A DNA stretch of 64,000 nucleotides from Streptomyces brevispora. Its GTDB lineage: Bacteria; Actinomycetota; Actinomycetes; Streptomycetales; Streptomycetaceae. Positions 57,931 through 64,000 of this stretch are shown here, piece by piece. The stretch covers positions 3,410,001-3,474,000 of the forward strand of contig NZ_VIWW01000001.1 of NCBI RefSeq assembly GCF_007829885.1, given 5' to 3'. How positions within the stretch are numbered: the stretch's first letter is position 1; every line of letters starts with the position of its first letter. The notes below the pieces were generated by a model. It was not told the origin of the DNA and searched no databases. It saw only the letters and a program-made list of their open reading frames with translations. Position numbers and translations under genes: made by a program.

Positions 57931-58473
57931 CTACCTGGGCCGGTCGGCGAAAGCCGTCCCGGTGACCCTCAGCGCACCGAGCCTCGACATGAGCCGAGTC
58001 TCTTGCTGTGAGGTGACGGAAATCCACAGGGCTGTTCCCGTGTCGTTGGCGCTGAAGAGCTGCTGTCCCTGACGCCATGCCTCGGCATGGATTGTGTAAG
58101 GAGCCAAAGCCAGCAGTACATCGAACTGTGCGTCGTCGTGGACATCGACATCGATCCCCATCCCGGGATCGTTCTTAGCTGAACGGAGGCCGTCGGCCAA
58201 AGCGCCGTCCGCCATCAACAAGGCGCGCTCGTAGGCGGGTACGACCTCCTCCGGCCAGGCTTCATCGCTGTAGGCATCAACATGAGCGGTCTCGATGCTG
58301 TCCCGCAGGACAAGAAGCGCCTCACGATGCGCGTGCACCACGTCTGCGGCACCCAGGCCACTCCGAATAAACAGCTCGCGACGTGAGCCATCGCCAACGA
58401 AGGCTTCTGGCACACGGCTCAGCGCACCTTCACGCGCGATCGTCCCGTCCTTCTCCAGTCCTCTTCCGCTCAT
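57931..58473 (-). CDS. Hypothetical protein
   Basis: A 180-residue acidic soluble protein: MSGRGLEKDGTIAREGALSR, VVHAHREALLVLRDSIETAH, WPEEVVPAYERALLMADGAL and WISVTSQQETRLMSRLGAL. There is no signal, membrane helix or catalytic motif that I recognise. GC content and codon use are somewhat lower than in the core genes, in keeping with an acquired gene in this mobile-element zone. It could be an orphan immunity-type gene, but nothing proves it. Confidence 0.6.
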   Translation of the reverse strand: MSGRGLEKDGTIAREGALSRVPEAFVGDGSRRELFIRSGLGAADVVHAHREALLVLRDSIETAHVDAYSDEAWPEEVVPAYERALLMADGALADGLRSAKNDPGMGIDVDVHDDAQFDVLLALAPYTIHAEAWRQGQQLFSANDTGTALWISVTSQQETRLMSRLGALRVTGTAFADRPR

Positions 58474-58517
58474 GGGGTCACTTTGCCTCGTGCCTTCGTC
58501 TGCTGCCGAGCGGTTAG

Positions 58518-58733
58518 TTGCGGTTCGGGTTCCACCCTGCCGATGACGAGCGCAATCCCCGGGGCGGCAGCCCGGTCGTGTACTGGGGAGTGGACGACGT
58601 CGACCAGGTCCGGACGCGGCTGCTGGCGGCCGGCTGCGAGCACCACCGCGGACCGCTGACGATCGAGCCGGGCCGCCGGATCGCCCAGCTGCGCGACCCG
58701 TTCGGGACCATCGTCGGCATCGAGGGTCCGTAG
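58518..58733 (+). pseudogene. VOC (glyoxalase) family protein, C-terminal fragment
   Basis: The frame reads FGFHPADDERNPRGGSPVVY, WGVDDVDQVRTRLLAAGC, EPGRRIAQLRDPFGTIVGIE and stops. This is the second beta-alpha-beta-beta-beta half of a VOC-fold enzyme with its metal-ligand Glu at the end. The first half, with the metal His, is absent and the TTG at 58518 has no clear ribosome-binding site. It is truncated on its 5' side by the rearrangements of this zone. Confidence 0.6.
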
Positions 58734-58742
58734 ACGGAACGT

Positions 58743-58800
58743 GCCGAACGCCCGGTGCCCCGCTGAACCTTGGTGGTCAGCGGGGCACCGGGCGTTCGGC
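58743..58800. terminator. 24-bp-arm hairpin
   Basis: The arms 58743-58766 (starting GCCGAACGCCCGGTGCCCC) and 58777-58800 (ending GGGGCACCGGGCGTTCGGC) are exact reverse complements around a 10-base loop, 9 bases past the VOC fragment. It probably terminates in both directions. Confidence 0.85.
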
Positions 58801-59062
58801 GTTCACGGGTCGAGGCCGTGCGGGCTCTCCAGTCCGGTGGCTGCCGGGTACGCGCGCAGGGTCTCCTTCGGCGAGCCGGTCGTTCAGCGGGGGCCGGCGG
58901 CTCCCGGCCCAGCAGCGGCGGCTCCGCCCTCACGACCGCAAGGGCCCGGTCCCGGTCGGCGGGCTCCTCGGCGAGCGGGCCGGGCCGGGCAGGGCCGACT
59001 GAAGGAGGGACACAGGACCGATTCCGGCGCCCCCACATCCCCCCACTCCGACATTCCGTACA
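58801..59062. other. Upstream region of the M1 peptidase gene
   Basis: There is no convincing gene. Minus-strand frames are arginine-rich with weak coding character. It ends in the TAGGAT promoter element of the peptidase gene. Confidence 0.4.
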
Positions 59063-59068
59063 TAGGAT
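59063..59068 (+). promoter_or_regulatory. -10 element TAGGAT of the M1 peptidase gene
   Basis: TAGGAT is the best streptomycete -10 hexamer. Its distance (seven bases) to the GTG at 59076 places the transcription start at or next to the start codon, so the mRNA is probably leaderless. Confidence 0.55.
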
Positions 59069-59075
59069 CATCGGC

Positions 59076-60599
59076 GTGGATCAACGCACCCCGGCACGCA
59101 CCCCGGCACGCACCCCAGCGCGCGGCATGGCACCCACCCCAGCGCGCGACACGGCACTCACCCCGGCACGCACTCCCGCACGCACCCCCGCACGCACCCC
59201 CCGCTGGGCCGGGGCCGCCGTCCTGCTCCTGGCCCTGGCGGTCCTCGCGCCCGCCTGCACCGCGGGGGCCAGTGGAGTGAGGGGCACCCCGGGCGCCTCC
59301 GGGGTGCGCGATCCGTACTTCCCCAAGCTCGGCAACGGCGGCTACGACGTCACGCACTACGACCTCACGCTCGATGTCGGGCCGGGCGCGAAACGGCTGC
59401 GTGGCACCGCCGAGATCACCGCGCGGGCCACCCAGGACCTCAGCTCGTTCAACCTCGATCTGGCCGGGCTGACGGTGGAGTCGGCCACGGTGGAGGGGCG
59501 TCCCGCCGCCGTGAACCGGGCGGGCAACGAGCTGACGCTGCGTCCGGACATCCAGGTCCAGGACCGGCTCCGCCGGGGACTGACGTTCCGTACGGTCGTC
59601 CGCTACTCCGGTACCCCGCAGACCATCACCGACCCGGACGGCTCCAAGGAGGGCTGGCTGCCGACCGCCGACGGGGCGGTGGCGCTGGGCGAACCGACCG
59701 GCTCGATGGCCTGGTTCCCGGGCAACAACCATCCGAGCGACAAGGCCACGTACGACCTGTCGGTCACCGTTCCCAAGGGGCTGACGGCGGTCTCCAACGG
59801 CGTGTTGGCCGGTCCGCCCAAGACGTCCGGGGACCGCACCACGTACCGCTGGCACACCGCCGAACCGATGGCGAGCTACCTCGCGACGCTGGCCGTCGGC
59901 CGCTTCGAGACGAAGACGTCGACCATGGCGGGCGGCATCAAGGTGATCACCGCCGTGGACCCTGTGTCGGCGAAGGCGAGCGCGGCGACGGTGGCCCGGA
60001 TTCCCGAGGTGGTGGAGTGGGAGGCCGCGCACTTCGGGCCGTACCCGTTCTCCGCCACGGGCGCGATCGTCGAGCGCAAGGGCGACGCCGGGTACGCGCT
60101 GGAGACGCAGAACCGGCCGTTCTTCCACGGGGCGCCGAGCGTCGCGCTGCTCGTCCACGAGATGGCGCACCAGTGGTTCGGTGACTCGGTCACGCCCGCG
60201 AGCTGGCAGGACATGTGGCTCAACGAGGGTCTGGCGACCTACGGGGAGTGGCTGTGGGAGGAGGAGAAGGCGGACACCCCGGCCCAGGAGTCGTTCGACG
60301 AGGCCTACGAGAACGACGACAACTGGGCCTTCCCGCCGGCCGACCCGCCGAGCGCCGCCAACATCTCGGACCCGCCGGTGTACGGGCGGGGCGCCATGGT
60401 GATCCACAAGATCCGCGAGGCGGTGGACGACGACCAGCGGTTCTTCGCGCTGCTCGCCGGCTGGACGAAGGCCTACCGGCACGGCAACGCCACGACGGCG
60501 GACTTCACCGCCTACGTCGAGAAGGCGACCGGTCAGGATCTGACGGAGCTGTGGAAGACCTGGCTGTACGGCAAGAGCCGGCCTGCCGCGGACGGCTGA
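59076..60599 (+). CDS. Exported M1-family zinc metallopeptidase
   Basis: A 507-residue M1 aminopeptidase-like protein. An unusual leader of about 40 residues with Thr-Pro-Ala-Arg repeats precedes a membrane segment (WAGAAVLLLALAVLAPACTA) with a lipobox-like LAPAC, so it is probably a lipoprotein. The N-terminal beta domain starts YDVTHYDLTLDVGPGAKRLR. The exopeptidase motif (GAMEN position) reads GYALETQNRPF. The zinc site is HEMAHQWFGDSVTPASWQDM, then WLNEGLATYGEWLW, giving HExxH-x18-E. YGRGAMVIHKIRE follows. It lacks the large C-terminal domain of PepN. A tandem repeat begins at its 3' end. Confidence 0.9.
   Translation: MDQRTPARTPARTPARGMAPTPARDTALTPARTPARTPARTPRWAGAAVLLLALAVLAPACTAGASGVRGTPGASGVRDPYFPKLGNGGYDVTHYDLTLDVGPGAKRLRGTAEITARATQDLSSFNLDLAGLTVESATVEGRPAAVNRAGNELTLRPDIQVQDRLRRGLTFRTVVRYSGTPQTITDPDGSKEGWLPTADGAVALGEPTGSMAWFPGNNHPSDKATYDLSVTVPKGLTAVSNGVLAGPPKTSGDRTTYRWHTAEPMASYLATLAVGRFETKTSTMAGGIKVITAVDPVSAKASAATVARIPEVVEWEAAHFGPYPFSATGAIVERKGDAGYALETQNRPFFHGAPSVALLVHEMAHQWFGDSVTPASWQDMWLNEGLATYGEWLWEEEKADTPAQESFDEAYENDDNWAFPPADPPSAANISDPPVYGRGAMVIHKIREAVDDDQRFFALLAGWTKAYRHGNATTADFTAYVEKATGQDLTELWKTWLYGKSRPAADG
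59083..59205. repeat. ACCCCGGCACGC repeats in the M1 peptidase leader
   Basis: About nine degenerate copies of the 12-base unit ACCCCGGCACGC encode the Thr-Pro-Ala-Arg leader (RTPARTPARTPARG and later copies). Such repeats can change in number without a frameshift. Confidence 0.75.
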
Positions 60600-60890
60600 C
60601 GGCGCCCGCATGACGGGAGCGGGCCTGCCGCGGACGGCTGACGGCGCCCGCTCGGCAGGAGCCGGCCTGCCGCGGACGGCTGACGGCATCCGCACGGTAG
60701 GAGCCGGCCCGCCGCGGAAGGCTGACGGCATCCGCACGGCCCGCCGTCCCAACGCTGATGGCGCCCGCACGGCAGGAGCCGGCCCGCCGTGGACGGCTGA
60801 CGGCATCCGCACGGCCCGCCGTGGACGGCTGATGGCGCCCGCACGGCAGGAGCCGGCCCGCCGTGGACGGCTGGCCGGCTCCCGGGAGCA
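60580..60890. repeat. Tandem 42-bp repeats starting in the M1 gene 3' end
   Basis: Three full units of 42 bases start at 60580, 60622 and 60664 (each beginning GGCCTGCCGCGGACGGCTGA). About five shortened or diverged units follow, reaching about 60890. The first unit contains the last codons and the TGA of the peptidase gene, so the array grew by duplication of that gene's end. There is no gene within it. Confidence 0.85.
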
Positions 60891-60902
60891 ACGCGGTTGC
60901 GG

Positions 60903-62486
60903 TTAGCTCACGTTGACACCGCTCCAGGCGGCGTCGACCGAGGCCAGTTCGGCGCTCTCCGCCCCGTACAGGTCGGTCGCCGCCTTCTCGGTCGCCGTGC
61001 GGGCGTCCGCGTAGTCGGTGGTCGAGGTCATGTACTCGGAGAGGGCCTTGTACCAGATCTGGATGGCCTTGTCCCGGCCGATGCCGGTGACCGTGGAGCC
61101 GTCGGAGGTCGGGGAGTCGTAGTCGACGCCGTTGATGGTCTTCGCGCCGCTGCCCTCGGCCAGCAGGTAGAAGAAGTGGTTGGCGACACCGGACGAGTAG
61201 TGCACGTCCAGGTCACCGACGCTGCTGTCCCAGTAGTCGGCCGAGCCGCCGTCCTTGCTCGGCTGGTCCATGTAGCGCAGCGGGGTGCCGTCGCCGTTGA
61301 TGTCGATCTTCTCGCCGATGAGGTAGTCACCGACGTCCGTGCTGTTGTCGGCGAAGAACTCCACCGCGGTGCCGAGGATGTCGCTGGTCGCCTCGTTGAG
61401 GCCGCCGGACTCGCCGATGTAGTCGAGGTTGGCGGTCGACGCGGTCAGCCCGTGGCTCATCTCGTGGCCGGCGACGTCGAGGCCGGTGAGGGCGCTCTTG
61501 TTGTCGGCGCCGTCGCCGTACGTCATGCAGAAGCAGCTGTCGTCCCAGAACGCGTTGACGTACGAGTCGCCGTAGTGGACCCGGGAGTACGCGGCCTTGC
61601 CGTCGCCCGCGATGCCGTCGCGGCCGAGCGCCGACTTGTAGAAGTCCCAGGTCTCCGCGGCGCCGTAGTGGGCGTCGACCGCGGCGGTCTGGCGGTCGTT
61701 GCCGGTGCCGTCGCCCCAGGTGTTGTCGTCGTCGGTGACCAGGGCGCCGGTGCCGCTCTCGCCCTGGTTCAGGTCGTACGTCTTGTGGCCGCCGCGGTCG
61801 CCGTCGGTCAGCTCGAAGCCGGAACCGGAGGCGGTGGTGGAGAGGTCGACCGTGCCGCTGTACTGGCTGTTGCCGATGCCGGCCGTCTCGATCGCCTCGT
61901 AGCTGTGCAGGGTCTTGCCGGTGGTGGCGTCCGTGATGATGTGGCGCCGGCTCGGCGTGCCGTCCTTCTGCACCCCGGTCTTCACTGACTCGAACGCGAG
62001 GACGGGCTTGCCGCTGCCGGCCCAGATCACCTTGCGGGCGGCGGCCACCGTCTTGATCTTCGCCGTCGTGGACGGCACGGATATCTTGGCGGCGGTCGCC
62101 CGGGTGACGCTCTTGAGCTTGCCGTTGCTCGCGGTGTGGGTGACGAGGTCGCCGCCGATGACGGGCAGTCCGGCGTAGGTGCGCTCGTAGCGGGTGTGGA
62201 CCGTGCCCTTGGCGTCCTTGATCACGTCACGGACGATCAGCTTCTCCTTGCCGCCGAGCTTGAGCGAGTCGGCGGTCGAAGAGGCGTCGGTCTGGGCCGA
62301 CTTGATGGCCGCCGTGCGCGCCGAGGCGCTGCTGAAGGCGGGCGAGGAAGTGCGGGGAGAGGCGGAGGAACCGTCGCCGGGGGTGCCCGGGGTGGCGTTC
62401 GCCGCACCGGTCTGCACTCCGACGACGACCATCGCGGCCACGGCGGCCAGGGCTGCGGCGCGACGGGTGTTCATGTGGGGGGTCAT
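60903..62486 (-). CDS. Secreted M4 (thermolysin-like) neutral metallopeptidase
   Basis: A 527-residue preproenzyme. A Sec signal (MNTRRAAALAAVAAMVVVGV...ANA) is followed by an FTP/PepSY propeptide (VHTRYERTYAGLPVIGGDLV, VWAGSGKPVLAFE-like segment). The M4 catalytic domain has AVDAHYGAAETWDFYKSALG, YVNAFWDDSCFCMTYGDG, zinc motif LDVAGHEMSHGLTASTANLD, the third zinc ligand in GESGGLNEATSDILGTAVEF, and the catalytic histidine in LDVHYSSGVANHFFYLLAEG. A Cys-x-Cys pair (SCFCM) precedes the zinc site, as in streptomycete neutral proteases. GGAG lies five bases before the ATG at 62486. It degrades extracellular protein. Confidence 0.93.
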   Translation of the reverse strand: MTPHMNTRRAAALAAVAAMVVVGVQTGAANATPGTPGDGSSASPRTSSPAFSSASARTAAIKSAQTDASSTADSLKLGGKEKLIVRDVIKDAKGTVHTRYERTYAGLPVIGGDLVTHTASNGKLKSVTRATAAKISVPSTTAKIKTVAAARKVIWAGSGKPVLAFESVKTGVQKDGTPSRRHIITDATTGKTLHSYEAIETAGIGNSQYSGTVDLSTTASGSGFELTDGDRGGHKTYDLNQGESGTGALVTDDDNTWGDGTGNDRQTAAVDAHYGAAETWDFYKSALGRDGIAGDGKAAYSRVHYGDSYVNAFWDDSCFCMTYGDGADNKSALTGLDVAGHEMSHGLTASTANLDYIGESGGLNEATSDILGTAVEFFADNSTDVGDYLIGEKIDINGDGTPLRYMDQPSKDGGSADYWDSSVGDLDVHYSSGVANHFFYLLAEGSGAKTINGVDYDSPTSDGSTVTGIGRDKAIQIWYKALSEYMTSTTDYADARTATEKAATDLYGAESAELASVDAAWSGVNVS

Positions 62487-62703
62487 GTGTTCTCCGTTGC
62501 TCGTTCCGTGGGGGGTTACGAGCGGAGAGCGTGCCACCAAATGACTCGTGTTGACGGTGTACGAACAATTGCCTCACAATTCTTTGACCAGTTCTTGTCC
62601 GACTGAGGTGCGTCCGTGTCCGATATCCGGCGGACTTCTGTTGGTTGTGCAACTCCGCGTGTCATTGGACCCGTTGGTGGGCGGTCAGTGATACGCGGGC
62701 ACG

Positions 62704-62744
62704 CGGGAGCCCCCGGCCGCAGGATGATCGGCCGGGGGCTCCCG
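62704..62744 (-). terminator. Terminator of terD
   Basis: CGGGAGCCCCCGGCC (62704-62718) and GGCCGGGGGCTCCCG (62730-62744) are perfect 15-base arms around an 11-nt loop, 20 bases beyond the terD stop. Confidence 0.87.
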
Positions 62745-62764
62745 TGAAGCGGACGGACAGAGCG

Positions 62765-63340
62765 TCAGAGAGTGACGCCGAAGTCCTGGGCGATGCCGCG
62801 CAGGCCGGAGGCGTAACCCTGGCCGACGGCACGGAACTTCCACTCGGCGCCGTTGCGGTACAGCTCGCCGAAGACCATGGCGGTCTCGGTGGCGGCGTCC
62901 TCGCTCAGGTCGTAGCGGGCGATCTCGGCGCCACCGGCCTGGTTGAGGATGCGGATGTACGCGTTGCGCACCTGGCCGAAGTTCTGGCTGCGGGTCTCGG
63001 CGTCGTAGATCGACACCGGGAAGACGATCTTGTCGATGTCGGCCGGCAGGCCTGCCAGGTTGACGTTGATCTGCTCGTCGTCGCCCTCGCCCTCACCCGT
63101 GACGTTGTCACCGGTGTGCACGATCGTCTGGTCCGGCGTCGCCTTGTTGTTGAAGAAGACGAAGTGGCCGTCGGAGAAGACCTTCCCGGCGGCGTTGACC
63201 GCGATCGCGGACGCGTCGAGGTCGAAGTCCGTGCCGGTGGTGGTCCGGACGTCCCAGCCAAGGCCGACCGTGACGGCGGTGAGGCCGGGGGCCTCCTTGG
63301 TGAGGGAGACGTTGCCGCCCTTGGACAGGCTTACTGCCAT
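62765..63340 (-). CDS. terD: TerD-family calcium-binding stress protein
   Basis: A 191-residue TerD protein: [100 protein letters not shown], then [20 protein letters not shown] and [20 protein letters not shown]. The two DFDLD/GDDEQ calcium sites are present. Family members act in tellurite and phage resistance and, in Streptomyces, in development and calcium signalling. Several paralogues are usual per genome, and this one is single, with its own promoter and terminator. Confidence 0.94.
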   Translation of the reverse strand: MAVSLSKGGNVSLTKEAPGLTAVTVGLGWDVRTTTGTDFDLDASAIAVNAAGKVFSDGHFVFFNNKATPDQTIVHTGDNVTGEGEGDDEQINVNLAGLPADIDKIVFPVSIYDAETRSQNFGQVRNAYIRILNQAGGAEIARYDLSEDAATETAMVFGELYRNGAEWKFRAVGQGYASGLRGIAQDFGVTL

Positions 63341-63512
63341 GGGAAGTCCCTTTCGATCTGTCGTGTGCGGGCTTCGTGCCATCCCGAAGCTACCGTCACA
63401 CTCCATAACGCAGGCAAGGGACCAGGAGGTTCCTTCCGCCTTTACTTTCTTTACCGAACTGATGGCGGGGTACGGCAAAAGAAGGTGACGAACAGCTGGT
63501 GGGACGGGGAAC

Positions 63513-63947
63513 ATGGGTGTCATGTCCGGGCCCTATGTCATCCGCGGTGCGGTCTCCCTGCCGGAGGCCGAACTCATGTGGCGTTTCTCGCGGTCCTCGG
63601 GACCAGGCGGGCAGCACGTCAACACCAGCGACTCCCAGGTGGAGCTCCGCTTCGACCTCGCGGCGACCGAGTCGCTGCCCGAGGTGTGGAAGGAGCGCGC
63701 CCTGGAACGGCTGGCGAACCGGCTGGTCAACGGCGTGGTGTCGGTACGGTCATCGGAGCACCGCTCGCAGTGGCGCAACCGCGAGACGGCCGCCGTACGG
63801 CTCACCGCCCTGCTGGCCGAGGCCACGGCGCCGCCCCCCAAGCCGCGCCGCAAGCGCAAGATCCCGCGCGGCATCAACGAGCGCAGGCTGCGCGAGAAGA
63901 AGCAGCGCGGCGACACCAAGCGCGGCCGCTCGGGCCGCGACTGGTGA
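63513..63947 (+). CDS. arfB: ArfB/ICT1-type peptidyl-tRNA hydrolase (ribosome rescue)
   Basis: A 144-residue class-I release-factor-domain protein: [20 protein letters not shown], then the catalytic GGQ loop [40 protein letters not shown]. The basic C-terminal tail ([20 protein letters not shown]) enters the mRNA channel of stalled ribosomes. It releases peptides from ribosomes lacking a stop codon. The ATG at 63513 or 63522 may be used; both keep the full domain. Its divergent neighbour is terD. Confidence 0.92.
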   Translation: MGVMSGPYVIRGAVSLPEAELMWRFSRSSGPGGQHVNTSDSQVELRFDLAATESLPEVWKERALERLANRLVNGVVSVRSSEHRSQWRNRETAAVRLTALLAEATAPPPKPRRKRKIPRGINERRLREKKQRGDTKRGRSGRDW

Positions 63948-64000
63948 ACGGCGCCGCGACCCGCGAGCCGGGTTGCCGCGGCAGACCCTGCGCGACACCC

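Noticed and set aside
60610..60906. Small plus-strand frame inside the tandem repeats
   Set aside because: It is created by the 42-bp repeat; it has no ribosome-binding site and no coding bias beyond the repeat.
1..64000. CRISPR array or biosynthetic gene cluster
   Set aside because: No regularly spaced direct repeats with unique spacers and no PKS, NRPS or terpene synthase genes were seen.

Overview
The window reads as a stretch of Streptomyces chromosome. It is very GC-rich with strong third-position G/C. Many genes start with GTG, several starts look leaderless, and the core contains mshA, the phoU/phoR-phoP pair, carD, ispD-ispF, cysS, rlmB and msiK in an order I recall from Streptomyces. 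No biosynthetic cluster, CRISPR array or rRNA operon is visible. One tRNA gene, tRNA-Thr (anticodon TGT), is present.

Layout. 1-5.7 kb is accessory DNA: a divergent TetR/ABC pair that lost both 5' ends, an intact TetR gene, a DUF2199 protein, a regulator/hydrolase pair around a 30-bp perfect palindrome, and a MerR-PP2C fusion regulator. 5.4-11.6 kb is a mobile-element and immunity-gene zone: a truncated metallo-beta-lactamase-fold gene, a collapsed Tn7-like transposon (TnsA-TnsB joint plus a frameshifted TniQ-like gene), orphan DUF4240, DUF5958 and barstar-like genes, and an IS3-family element that appears to split a hypothetical gene. 11.7-19.7 kb is ordinary chromosome: a HTH regulator with a 28-bp inverted repeat, a HbhA-like protein, DUF2516, a receiver-PP2C phosphatase, an NlpC/P60 hydrolase, a methyltransferase, mshA and a YbjN protein. 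19.8-24.2 kb is an apparent insertion between ybjN and gpmA: a Tat-exported beta-helix protein, a phosphotransferase, a lipoprotein and a toxin-antitoxin pair.

24.4-45.3 kb is the conserved core: gpmA, an MFS transporter, a tiny cysteine-rich protein, phoU divergent from phoR-phoP with a PHO box between them, a lipoprotein, carD, ispD-ispF and a GNAT gene. Next come a Zur-box-preceded importer with two fused permease halves and no ATPase, then cysS, rlmB, a DoxX-like protein, a nucleotidyltransferase, and msiK with a DasR-like site. 45.4-52.8 kb carries a truncated TnpB, the tRNA, two FAD oxidoreductases, a rhomboid-like protein, a streptomycin-6-kinase-like protein, a GNAT and a pentapeptide-repeat protein. 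52.8-58.7 kb is a second graveyard: gene fragments and decayed IS5, IS982 and IS630 elements among a wHTH gene, an F420/LLM oxidoreductase, a hydrolase and a hypothetical gene. 58.7-64 kb has exported M1 and M4 metallopeptidases separated by a tandem 42-bp repeat, then terD and an ArfB-type GGQ hydrolase.

How the genes fit together. The core links thiol metabolism (mshA), phosphate sensing (PhoU/PhoR/PhoP), isoprenoid precursor synthesis (IspD/IspF) and translation (cysS, rlmB, arfB, tRNA-Thr). Nutrient uptake is represented by MsiK and the Zur-type importer. All family names come from reading the sequence and remembering family motifs. No database search was run.
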